Shown here: positions 31,122 to 40,620 of the stretch, in pieces
Layout: each line of letters starts with the position of its first letter
Position numbering within the stretch: the first letter of the stretch is position 1
NCBI RefSeq assembly: GCF_000350225.1
Contig: NW_005178541.1
Span: forward strand, 1 to 64,000
From: Chondrus crispus
Lineage: Eukaryota; Rhodophyta; Florideophyceae; Gigartinales; Gigartinaceae
Reading direction: 5' to 3'
Length of the DNA: 64,000 nucleotides
The notes under the pieces: generated by a model
Seen by the model: the letters and a program-made list of their open reading frames with translations, nothing else
Told to the model about the DNA's origin: nothing
The model's database searches: none
Translations under genes and position numbers: made by a program

Positions 31122-31203
31122 AGAATCATCCCGGACTTAGGAACGGGCCTCTCAGGCCCGTTCCTAAACCCGTCAGGCCCGTTCCTAAGTCCGGGATGAT
31201 TCT
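31122..31203. repeat. Palindrome with perfect 29-base arms
   Basis: Arms 31122-31150 and 31175-31203 are exact reverse complements. The 24-base centre holds a third partial copy of the AGGCCCGTTCCTAA block, so one arm is partly duplicated in tandem. Confidence 0.9.
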
Positions 31204-31771
31204 TGAGTCCTTTTGACTAGCCTGCACATGCTGTGCGGTGCAACGGTACTCAGGTAACGTCCACAGCATCTTGACGCCCTTCCTCCGGCCTTCAATTCGA
31301 GGTCGGACTCTATTCTTTGTCATGTGCCTTTATGTGGAAACGTTTAGTTTTATGGGTGTCCTCATATTTTCAGTGTGTACCGTGCTGCACGACTGTGCCG
31401 TCGTATTGGAGACAAAGCCATTCCTTTTGACTACATGGATGTGTAATTGCATCTTCCCTTTCTTCTTTTCTCTTCTCTGTGCGCTTTTCTCACCCTAAAG
31501 TTTATGCGTATCGCAGCGATGACGGGGCCATTCAGGCGATACATCTTCTGGTCACCATAACATCAGTCTCATTTCTCATAGATGTGTATCTCACCGAGAG
31601 TGGACATGCGTCGTGTCTATTATTACTCGCCCGACGATGCATGTATATGAAGGGTACGTGAAGAGGTTTCAAATGGACCTTCAGGGGAAAAGTTGAGCAT
31701 CTTATTGAGGACCATTGTTCTACAAATTACCGTCTCACTATCCTTAGCGACAACCCTCACCACCCGTCATC

Positions 31772-33163
31772 ATGATTTCCAACGACGCGCTTGTTGGCGT
31801 CATCACCGCCCTCGCCATTATCGGCTCCATCTATATCCTGGAATCTATTGTTTGGGTTGTCGCATATTTTGTTCAAGCATATTCGAGTAAGGCTTCGACC
31901 AGAGTGGCTATCGGAGCTGAGGCTGGCTTCAATTTGCAGTTAGGAACGTCAATATGGTTTGCATGGCATGTCCTCACCAGAAAAACTAGGCGGAGTTACA
32001 AGCCATCCGAACGCGTCCCAAGCCAATTGTCAGGTATGGCCTTCATCTCCTTTGTGTCTGCTCTATGTTTTTCGCTTGTCATCTTGTTGGAGGTGGGCGT
32101 TGTATACGTGAGCAAGCCGGTGACCACGTACAGATATCTCAGTGAAGGAGGGTTGAAAATGCTTACGGTGGGCTCGAATGAACGGCTCGACATAGAACTC
32201 AACGGAGTTGGACATCTTGAGATTGGTTTTTCCTCTTTCAACGATTCTGTCAGCGCCAGGCACATCTCGTCGGCATACATAAATAGTTTCGGTCTCGAAT
32301 TGGGAGCCCTTGTACAGATAGAGGATGCGATGCAGCAGCGTCTGACCAACATATCTATTTGGACGGTGTGCACTGTTGATGGAAGAAATGCCGACGGGAG
32401 CATAATCGAGAAGAAGAGCAAGCTCCGGAAGCAAGCCAACAGGATTACCTTCATTTTCTTTGACCCGGACAATGCACTGTTGCAAATGTCAGCCGAACGG
32501 ACAACAGAAACGCTGAACTCTTCACAAACACATATATTCACCGACTTCGAGGAAGCTGAGGCTGAGGTGATGGAGGCAGAACTATTCAAGGGACTTGGCT
32601 TTGAGTGCATAACGGTCTGGACGAGGTTTCAGGACGCAATGAAAGCGAAGAATTTTAACTGTATGGCCCAAATGGGAGTCGAGGCGTTCGAATCGAAGGG
32701 GACCGCAGTGCATGCATTGGTGTCCAGAGCAAGAGTGGAGATGGCGAGAAGAATTTTCCGAGTTGCCGACTACACGGTCCAGTGGAGGTCCGAGCTCGTC
32801 GACGGTATTTCAACAGCTGGTAAAGAATTTGACGGGATTACGGCTGCCGTCACAGGCCTGGACCCGCCAACGACATCTTTTACCGTGCTCTGCATCGCGG
32901 CTGCGCTCGGGGTAATGCGGTTGGTCACTGGAGCGTTCATCGACTACCGAGGGATTACGGAAACATTTTTGCTGAGAGCTACAGCTAACAGCAAAGACTG
33001 GGCAAGCCCTGGAAACTGGGACGGAAGGGACGAATGTGAGTGGAGAGTGTACAATTGCAGTGACGCAAACTACTTTGGATATACGAATCAAAAGTGGTCA
33101 GAGGACTACCATACAGCGTTCGTGGGTGAGAGCGCAAAAACGGTCGACAAGGATGCTGTGTGA
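31772..33163 (+). CDS. Three-pass membrane protein, family unknown (paralogue 1)
   Basis: 463 residues, one exon. Likely membrane segments at about 6-36 (IIGSIYILESIVWVVAYF core), 89-113 (FISFVSALCF core) and 368-390 (LCIAAALGVMRLVTGAF). A loop of about 255 residues lies between the second and third, with the only clustered cysteines and several NxS/T sites, so it is probably outside the membrane. The C-terminal tail is Trp/Tyr/Asn-rich and ends in KDAV. No family recognised. The paralogue at 53861-55252 is nearly identical at both ends but about 30 percent different over residues 171-366. The start is the shared first ATG in a CACC-type context. The TATA-like site of the paralogue reads TACAAATT here (31721-31728). 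Confidence 0.8.
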   Translation: MISNDALVGVITALAIIGSIYILESIVWVVAYFVQAYSSKASTRVAIGAEAGFNLQLGTSIWFAWHVLTRKTRRSYKPSERVPSQLSGMAFISFVSALCFSLVILLEVGVVYVSKPVTTYRYLSEGGLKMLTVGSNERLDIELNGVGHLEIGFSSFNDSVSARHISSAYINSFGLELGALVQIEDAMQQRLTNISIWTVCTVDGRNADGSIIEKKSKLRKQANRITFIFFDPDNALLQMSAERTTETLNSSQTHIFTDFEEAEAEVMEAELFKGLGFECITVWTRFQDAMKAKNFNCMAQMGVEAFESKGTAVHALVSRARVEMARRIFRVADYTVQWRSELVDGISTAGKEFDGITAAVTGLDPPTTSFTVLCIAAALGVMRLVTGAFIDYRGITETFLLRATANSKDWASPGNWDGRDECEWRVYNCSDANYFGYTNQKWSEDYHTAFVGESAKTVDKDAV

Positions 33164-35689
33164 AGTGCATTTGGAAGATGGTTTTGCTGCTGCAAAAGTG
33201 AGAAGTGAATTGTTCGCTTGCTGGTGTTCGCAGCAGGTGTGCTTATACACACTGCATGTAAAGTTTATATAATGCTTACCGAAGTGTCGCACATCAGTTT
33301 GCACCGGTTGTGGAACCCGAGGTTAATTCTTCCAAATCTGGTCTGGAGAACGTATTGATCGCCTTCCACGGGACGCAATGGTGAAGAAGTAACAAATGAC
33401 AACAAGCTGCTTCGCGAACACGACAACTTTAAGGAGACAAGGAAGCGCTCTCATGCAGAGCTCTAGTCTAACGGAGTAGGCGAGTGAGCACGTGGGCCAT
33501 GGCTCTTGTTGTTTGGGCAACCCACTCAAAGCACTGTAAACCCCCAGGAGGACGGGTTGTGCCAAGAAGATAACTTTGTGTGCAGTACTCGCTCTGTCAG
33601 GAAAACAAGAGCGACACTATCCTCTCTGCCCTTGTCACGACCGGAGGGATCTTGTGGTAAGAGGCAGTGCCCCCTGGCCAGGAGACAGGTGGAGAGGGAT
33701 GGGCACAGTATATGTAGTAGCGATATCCAACAGACCTCTCCGTAAAAATTCTGGAGGTCTCCGTTGTACAGTAGTTAACGGTACACTCTCGACCCTAGCT
33801 AGTGTCTAGTTGACAAATGACCTGGCTACTTCACACCTTGCTTTTTCTCGACTTTTGTTCACTCAATAAGAAGGAAAAAGATACCCTCGCCACGGCAGTA
33901 GACCTCTGCGTTGCGGAAGGATCGATTTTTGTGAGAACAGCACGTCCTTGCCGGTTGGTTTTTTAAATGCTTGAAAAAGAGGCGTTATTGAGCAATCGTG
34001 AAAGGTTTTGTGTTGATATCTTCGAAACCAAAGTCCTAGTATAACATGATACCCCAGGGATTGGGACTACATTAGTGTCTAGCCGACCGTTAGTGTCTAT
34101 CCGTCCATTGGTGTCTATCCGACCATTAGTGTCTATCTAACTGTTAGTCACAATACGATTCAAAAGCTATTTTAATTTTTCTAGACAACCCAAGGCGCGA
34201 TTTTACTTCTGTTTTTTTGAGACCACAAGGCCATCAACACAGGTAAAGCAGTCGCTTGTCGGTTCTAGCGAAAACCAACTCGTTGATGCACATAAGATGT
34301 TCAAAAGAAAAGATCGGCTTACGGTAAGCGTTTTTCTCCAGCAGCACAGAAGCATTGCGTTGAGGGCTTTCTCTTCGGTTCTAACTTTAGAAAAATTTCA
34401 AACGAGTCATTCTACCAAAGAAAAATAGAAGTCGTTGCAATCAAAGTTGAAAAGAAATAAAATTTGAAGAGTTTATGTTATGGTAACGCTTAGTCAGATT
34501 GACATTAGCTTCCTGGTCTTTCATTGTATTTAAACTGCAATGTTTTGAAATGAAAGACGTCACCAACTACACAGACAACCCCACTGAAATGGCGAGAGTG
34601 TATCCTCGCAGCAAGCGGTGACTAAGTGCGCTGTGGGGGTTAGGGCACGTTCGCACCGTGGAGGACTCGAAGAAAGCGTTGGGCCGAGCCTAGTGATCAT
34701 ACCTCCTCCAGCTTTTCCAACGTGCCCTTATCGCCAATCCACTCATCATTATCCCAAGGTGGCACCTTTTGAGTCTTGACCAATCGTGAGTGCCTCTGTG
34801 GCTCATTGTAAAGAGGAAGAGGAGCTTCTCACGAGACCGACAAGCATGGATGCCGCCACAGCCGATAAGGGCACGTTGGAAAAGCTGTAACCCGGATTGG
34901 GGTGCGCGACGTCGACCACGGCAGCCTGAATTATGGTAACAAAACCCATGTATGGAGGGCCACTGCCACAAACACGGCTGGATCCAGGTGGTAACAAGAG
35001 TCACGTCACACTTTGACATGGCTCCTGAATGGCGTGTACATCGCGAATCCATCCGCATTTAGAAATCGCCGGCGAGCAGCATCGTTGCCGTCAAGACTGA
35101 TTGAGGGGGCATTGCCTCAAACCGACTGGCACGTGGTGGAGCCGCGAGGAGAAATGCCAATACCGAACGCCCTTCCAATCAGACATGAAAGACGATGCTG
35201 GAGTGGATCAAAGGAACCAAGCCTCTGTGACCTATGCGCTACGCACGACGCTCCGACAGAAATTCTTCGACGGGCTTTTCCATGGCCTGGTTCTCATTCG
35301 TGATGACGAAGCTGGGAGCAGAGACGCATTGATTCTCAGTTGGGTGCTGTACAATCTGAGCTCCCGTCTCGCAAAGACATGTCTTTGGCAAGTGAGTAGG
35401 CCAGAGCAATTGACTGGGGCAATATGGCTGAGCATGCTAAATGAAAAATCCATGTCTGGTCTTGGATGGATAATGAGAGTTCCAATAATATTGGGAGCGC
35501 AGCAATGGGTATGCGAATAGTGAAAGACAGGCAATACTGTAGGCTCTACTGTACAATTTGTAGTTCGTTTCACACCAGCTCTGCTTTGAAGTACAGTGCC
35601 CGCGCGATAACTACAACACCTGGGGAGACCCCCCTTTGTTGCAGGTCTCGGGGATTTTCAGTTATCAAATCTTATGATAGGGTCTAGCA
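33164..35689. other. Intergenic, duplicated non-coding flank
   Basis: 3' flank of paralogue 1, collinear with 55253-56530 over most of its length. It contains the tandem repeat at 34071 and an inverted pair (AGCTTTTCCAACGTGCCCTT near 34710, facing 34865-34886). No gene recognised. Confidence 0.5.
34071..34147 (+). repeat. Tandem repeat, about 18-bp unit, four copies
   Basis: TTAGTGTCTATCCGACCA-like units follow one another four times with small changes. Confidence 0.85.
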
Positions 35690-35694
35690 CATAT

Positions 35695-35806
35695 TGATAA
35701 ATCGTAATCCTCATGGTTCGGTCTTTACTCGTCGTCGCCGTCTCGTGGGTCTAAATACCGCGTGTGACAGACTGTAATGCGGACAGTCTGTCCTTGCGGT
35801 CCGTGA
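35695..35806 (-). repeat. 3' LTR of the copia element, 112 bp
   Basis: Matches 40247-40358 throughout except one base near its inner end. It contains an inverted GACAG.../CTGTC block and the end of the polyprotein frame. Confidence 0.92.
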
Positions 35807-38800
35807 CGCGTGCACCCTTCAGCGTCTGATGAAGAGATTTGCGGTCCGTCAGTCCCGGGGGACGCTGAGGGGTGCGCGCGGATGTGGAGCTGGGGTGTGC
35901 TCTTGGATCCGGGCTGCGGGTGCCGTTTGGTTGGATGATTTGACACAGCTCCTTGAACCGAATGGGGCCTAGCGCTTTGGTGAACAGGTCGGCGGGGTTG
36001 TGCACGGTGGGGATGTGCTCTGCTGCTATGTTCACGCTCTGAATGTGGTGCTGGAGGTGGTGGTGCCTCACATCGATGAGTTTGCGGCGACGTGTGGGGG
36101 CCGAGTTTTCGGCTATCTGGATCGTTGATTTGTTATCTATGAAGATGGTGGTGGGATGTTGTTGGGGGTGCTGCATGTCCGCGAGCAGTCGGCGGAGCCA
36201 TAGTGTTTGTTGAGCTGCGCGGGAGGCAGCTATATATTCAGCTTCACATGTGGATAGGGCCACGACGTCTTGCGGAGAGGAGGTCCATGCTATCGGTGAG
36301 TGCCCGATTGTGTGGATAATTCCTGTGAGTGACTTGCGACTTTTCGCGTTTGCGTAGTCGGCGTCGCTGTACGTTCGGAGGCAGACGGGTGAGCTGGCGT
36401 GGTAGGACATGGTTTGGGCCTTGGTGCCCTTGAGATACCGTAGTAACCATTTGAGCTGATGCCAGTTTGCTTGTGTCGGTTGCTGGCTGTGACGTGTGAG
36501 CTGGTTGGTGGTATGATATGCGTCATATCGAGTGCTGTCGACGACATATCTCAGGTCTCCGAGGATGGAGCGATAGTGGCTGGCTAGGGTGGGGGAAATG
36601 GGTGCCGTCTCGTTCAGTGTTGTTTTGTTTGGTTTTTGCGGCGCGGGTGTGGTTTTGGGGTTGCATTCGGCCATGTTGTGCTTCTGGAGGATAGTTTCGA
36701 TGGCCTGTTGTTGTGATACGTGTATGCTGCCTTTTGCATCTCGTCTGATCTGCCAACCGAGATACGTGGTTGAAAAACCGAGGTTCTTGATGGTGTACTT
36801 CTTCTGCAGCGTGGCCAGGAGGTCGTCGATGAGACGTTGTTTCGACGCGGTGACCAAAAAATCGTCCATGCTGACGGTGACGAGCAGCGTGCCGTCGGCC
36901 TTGGCGCTGGTGAACAGGCAGGGGTCACTGTCGCCTTGGCGGTAGCCGTGCGATTTGAGGTGTTTTTGCAGTCCGGATGTGTAGCGATGTCCTGCTGAGC
37001 GGCCTCCGTAGAGGTTGCCGAGAAGCTGTCCCGCTTGGTGGGGATGTTTCATTGAGCCGTCAAATCGTGGGTGCTGGCGGACGTAGACGGGGAATTTTTG
37101 GTCGTCGGATTCATGGAGGTATGCTGCGGTGATGTCCATGTATTGTACGGGCCATTGTTTTGCTGCTGCGATTGCGAGTAAGGTGCGTACAGATGTCTTT
37201 TCGGCCATGAATGTGGATGTTTTCTTTGGGTGGAAGTGCTGTCCTGCCTTCATGCGGTCACCTCGTATAGAGCAACGGGCTTTGCGTTTCGCGATTTTGC
37301 CGTCGGGTGTGCGCTTGTACCGGTATGTCATGGTTAATGGGATGAGCTTCTCATTGGGCGGCACTTTTGTCGCTGGGATCCATTTGATAGTGCGCTGTTT
37401 GTCTAGGGTGTCTAGCTCGTCGTTGTGTGCTGCTGTCCATTGTTGGGCGTCCGGGTATTTGCGCGCTGCTTGTACGTGCCGGGGAGCGGTGGTGGTGGCG
37501 TCGATTTTGCTGGGCAGTGGGTTGTGTCTTGTTGGTGTGCGCGTGCCTTGGCGCTTTTTGTGTCGTGGGGTTGTGACATTGAAAGCTCGGCTGGACGTGT
37601 GCTTGGGGTCCTGGTGCCTGGCGTATGGTCGGAAGTCGATTGCCCTGATGATGCGGTATCGGGGGTTGTGTATAGTGAGGGTCATGACGTGGGTTTCCGA
37701 TATGGGGTACATATATCTTGCGGGTTCGCTGCGCCCTTGTAGTTTGGTTTTGTGGGCGTGTATGGGGGCGGTGCCGATTTGCCCGAATGCGAAGATGCGG
37801 GTCATGTGGGCTGGGCGTCCGTGCCAGAGTGCCCATGGACTTTGTTCGGTGGCGCTATGCCGCATGATGTTGTATTTGAAGGCTACATCTCGTACTGCAT
37901 CTTCCCAGAATTTTGGTGGAAGATCGGCGTGGTGTAACGCGGCGCGCGCATTTGTGAAGAGCGTCTTATTGATCCTCTCTGCTATGGAGTTCTCTTGTGG
38001 TTGATGGGGCGTGTTTGCGATGTGCTGTATGCCGTGCGAACTGTACGTGGCCTTGGCATGTGACGATGTGAATTCCTTGGCGTTGTCCGTTCTGTATGCG
38101 ATCGGGAGTTTGTTTTGTATGGCTAGGGTTTTGAATAGTTGGGGAATTATTGTGTTGACCTCCTGTCGGCGTCGTAGGTAGTATGTGACGAGATACCGAC
38201 TCGCTGTGTCAATGCATGTGAAGATGTGTTCGTTTCCATGGGTCGAGGGTGGGGAGATTGGGCCGCAGGTGTCCGAGCTGAGCTGTTCCGCTATCTGCTG
38301 GGAGTGGTGTGCGAGCTGGTGTGGTTGGGGTTGTTGCCTAGCGTGTGCGCACGAGGAGCAACTGATGGGGGGCGGCGCGCCTTGGAGGCTTGGCGGAAGG
38401 CTGGGAATGGTTCGTTCTTTTGCCATGCGCTGTAGCGCTTTGGGGGGCGCGTGGTTGAGTGCTAGATGCCAGTCATATGCTCTGGCTGTGTTGTGCGTGA
38501 TCTGTTTGGGTGTGTAGGGGTTGGCCGTGTGGAAGTGTTGGATGTTGGGTGCCCGTCTTTTTGCCGTACTGGTGTTGGGGAGTAGGCGGGGGTTTGTTGT
38601 GTTGACGTTGTCTGTGGTGGGGTTTGTGGTGTTTCGCTGTGTTGGGGGGGCGTGCGTGCGAGGGGGGTGCTTGGATGGTGCTCGGGGTCGGGTGCGAGCT
38701 CCTTTAGCTGTGTGTGCTTTGGTTCTTTTGCGGGGGGTCCAGGCGTATGCCTGGAGTATGTTGTGCCAGGGGGCTGTGCCGATTACTGTGTTGTCACAGT

Positions 38801-40133
38801 CTCGTATGCATGCTTGTTGGTGATTGAACGTGACCGTGCAGTTTAGTGACGTAAGAGAGTGTACGGATACTAGCGTATACGGTATTTGGGGGCTGTGGAC
38901 CGCTCGGAGGCGTATTCGGTGTCCTCTATTCGTATAAGTCTGTATTGTGCCGGCGTGCGTGCATGGTGTGGAGTGGTTAGTGGCTGTGATTGATTTGGTG
39001 GGGCGAGGTAATCGCCTCATGCGTGGGAACGGTCGGGAGGTGTGGGTGGGGTGTGCGGCTGAGTCGAGTTTAAACATACCCTCTGCTGAGTATGTTTCGT
39101 TGTCGTCTGATTCGGGGTCGACGGTTTCCTGGTCTGGTTGTGTCAGGAAAGGTGGTTCCTGTACAACTCGGGCTTTGGGCAATGCTTTCTTGCGCCAGGC
39201 CTTCTGGTGTCGCGGGTGTGTCGGATCGCGGCAGTCGGCGTCGGTGTGCTGCGGGCGCCGGAAACCTTTGGAGATGTGGTGTCGACAGGCGTTGGGGTGG
39301 TATGTCATGGGGTGGCGTGTGATGTGCCGTGGTGCCCGTTGTCTCGGTGTGCGAGTGTATTCGGGTTGTGCTGGTGTTGCTGCTTGCCAAGGGTTTTTGC
39401 TTGGTTGGATGGCTAGGCGGTAGTTGTCGATCCTGTTGTACTTGTGCACGAAGTCTTTGATGCTCTTCGGTTGGAGGGAGAGCAGCTGGAGACCTATTTG
39501 TACTGTGTTAGGGTTCTTTTTCAGGCCGTCTATCATGTAGTCCACTGTGGTGGATTGGTTGGCTATATCGGGGAAACGGGCGGCTATCATTTGTGCTCTG
39601 ATAGCTTCGTGGCGTTTGACGTATTCGTATACAGTCTGCCCTTCCTCGATTTGGCATTGCTCGGCCAGTTGCTTGAGATAAATGTGGTCGCTGGCATTTG
39701 TGATGTCAAGGTGAACTGTTAGTTTTTGCAGGATGTCGTACGGGGTGGGTTGCTCGTCGGGCATTAGCAACAGGTTGAGGATGTCTGCGGGGATGGTCGC
39801 GATCATCTTGCCGATAAGCGTGTGTTTCGCTATCGTGTGTGTGTGTACGTCTTGTTCATTGTCGGGGGTGGGCGGGTTGCCTTCTAGGTGATCAATGGCG
39901 TCGTGTGTGTATGCGGCTGATCGGAGTGCGATGAGCCAGGGACCGTAATTCGACGGTTCGAGTTTGGGGATGTCACGGCGGTCCATGATTGTGGGATTGG
40001 AGTGGGCGCGTGGGGCGCGTGGGTGTGGCGGTGGTATGTAGAGGAGGTCTGCGGGAGGCAGTGGGGGGGTTGATGAGGATTCGGGACGGGGCTGCCTTGT
40101 GTTGGGCGTTTCCGTTCCGGCTTGGTTGTGCAC
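35751..40133 (-). CDS. Copia gag-pol polyprotein
   Basis: 1460 residues in one frame. Gag-like N-terminus (about 50-340), a protease region near 350-380, integrase with an HHCC-type head and core (about 550-800), reverse transcriptase (about 920-1180, SMDDFLVTAS core) and RNase H (about 1280-1420, TCEAEYIAASRAA). The frame ends inside the 3' LTR, so the last codons are LTR-encoded. Gag and pol are not separated by a stop, which is usual in copia. Confidence 0.92.
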   Translation of the reverse strand: MHNQAGTETPNTRQPRPESSSTPPLPPADLLYIPPPHPRAPRAHSNPTIMDRRDIPKLEPSNYGPWLIALRSAAYTHDAIDHLEGNPPTPDNEQDVHTHTIAKHTLIGKMIATIPADILNLLLMPDEQPTPYDILQKLTVHLDITNASDHIYLKQLAEQCQIEEGQTVYEYVKRHEAIRAQMIAARFPDIANQSTTVDYMIDGLKKNPNTVQIGLQLLSLQPKSIKDFVHKYNRIDNYRLAIQPSKNPWQAATPAQPEYTRTPRQRAPRHITRHPMTYHPNACRHHISKGFRRPQHTDADCRDPTHPRHQKAWRKKALPKARVVQEPPFLTQPDQETVDPESDDNETYSAEGMFKLDSAAHPTHTSRPFPRMRRLPRPTKSITATNHSTPCTHAGTIQTYTNRGHRIRLRAVHSPQIPYTLVSVHSLTSLNCTVTFNHQQACIRDCDNTVIGTAPWHNILQAYAWTPRKRTKAHTAKGARTRPRAPSKHPPRTHAPPTQRNTTNPTTDNVNTTNPRLLPNTSTAKRRAPNIQHFHTANPYTPKQITHNTARAYDWHLALNHAPPKALQRMAKERTIPSLPPSLQGAPPPISCSSCAHARQQPQPHQLAHHSQQIAEQLSSDTCGPISPPSTHGNEHIFTCIDTASRYLVTYYLRRRQEVNTIIPQLFKTLAIQNKLPIAYRTDNAKEFTSSHAKATYSSHGIQHIANTPHQPQENSIAERINKTLFTNARAALHHADLPPKFWEDAVRDVAFKYNIMRHSATEQSPWALWHGRPAHMTRIFAFGQIGTAPIHAHKTKLQGRSEPARYMYPISETHVMTLTIHNPRYRIIRAIDFRPYARHQDPKHTSSRAFNVTTPRHKKRQGTRTPTRHNPLPSKIDATTTAPRHVQAARKYPDAQQWTAAHNDELDTLDKQRTIKWIPATKVPPNEKLIPLTMTYRYKRTPDGKIAKRKARCSIRGDRMKAGQHFHPKKTSTFMAEKTSVRTLLAIAAAKQWPVQYMDITAAYLHESDDQKFPVYVRQHPRFDGSMKHPHQAGQLLGNLYGGRSAGHRYTSGLQKHLKSHGYRQGDSDPCLFTSAKADGTLLVTVSMDDFLVTASKQRLIDDLLATLQKKYTIKNLGFSTTYLGWQIRRDAKGSIHVSQQQAIETILQKHNMAECNPKTTPAPQKPNKTTLNETAPISPTLASHYRSILGDLRYVVDSTRYDAYHTTNQLTRHSQQPTQANWHQLKWLLRYLKGTKAQTMSYHASSPVCLRTYSDADYANAKSRKSLTGIIHTIGHSPIAWTSSPQDVVALSTCEAEYIAASRAAQQTLWLRRLLADMQHPQQHPTTIFIDNKSTIQIAENSAPTRRRKLIDVRHHHLQHHIQSVNIAAEHIPTVHNPADLFTKALGPIRFKELCQIIQPNGTRSPDPRAHPSSTSARTPQRPPGLTDRKSLHQTLKGARVTDRKDRLSALQSVTRGI

Positions 40134-40246
40134 TGGGGGTTGGCTGCGGCGGGTGCGTGCCGGTCCTGCGTGCTTGGGGTAAGCGCGATCCAGTTTGTTA
40201 TGCGATGTTCGAAGTGTTGCGTAGTGAAGCGAAGCGGGCCATAGCC

Positions 40247-40358
40247 TGATAAATCGTAATCCTCATGGTTCGGTCTTTACTCGTCGTCGCCGTCTCGTGG
40301 GTCTAAATACCGCGTGTGACAGACTGTAATGCGGACAGTCTGTCCTTGCGGTCCGTCA
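40247..40358 (-). repeat. 5' LTR of the copia element, 112 bp
   Basis: Begins TGACGGACCGCAAGG on the minus strand and ends ...GATTTATCA. The outer side carries the CATAT target duplication. Confidence 0.92.
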
Positions 40359-40620
40359 CATATTTCATAAGATTCTAGGATCTAACACCTCAAAACTTTT
40401 ATTTGAAAAACATATATATATTTTGACTATCTTTGGCCGTCGACCATCTGTCGCCTGATCGAGGACTGAATTTTTTGTAACCCCTTCAAAGCAGCCCATA
40501 TGACGCTCTGGATGTATGATACAAACGTTGAAGTTATCAGATCTGAAACGGTCCCATTTTTTAGTAATTTTTAAGTGACTCCGGAAATGCTTCCCCACTT
40601 GTCGCTTCATTTATCGGGTA

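Larger units (their letters stand above)
29450..35230 (+). repeat. Segmental duplication, copy 1
   Basis: Diverged but collinear with 52730-56530. Homology runs over 29450-30130 and 31380-35230 and covers both the 463-residue membrane gene and several kb of flanking non-coding sequence (examples: near 29460/52740, 31400/53460, 33340/55390, 34590/55860, 34930/56110, 35180/56470). The stretch 30140-31380 has no counterpart in copy 2, which has only about 130 bases there, so it was inserted here or lost there. Confidence 0.8.
35695..40358 (-). mobile_element. Whole-looking Ty1/copia LTR retrotransposon
   Basis: 4664 bp bounded by TG...CA LTRs of 112 bp and an identical 5-bp target duplication CATAT (35690-35694 and 40359-40363). 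The two LTRs differ at one base as far as can be seen by eye, so the insertion is recent. One long reading frame covers gag, protease, integrase, reverse transcriptase and RNase H in copia order. The element looks whole. LTRs this short are unusual for copia. It is related to the 12.9-13.3 kb remnant by LTR layout. Confidence 0.95.

Noticed and set aside
32063-32610. Minus frames antisense to paralogue 1 (and the same at 54085-54699)
   Set aside because: Conserved only because the sense gene is conserved; no independent support.
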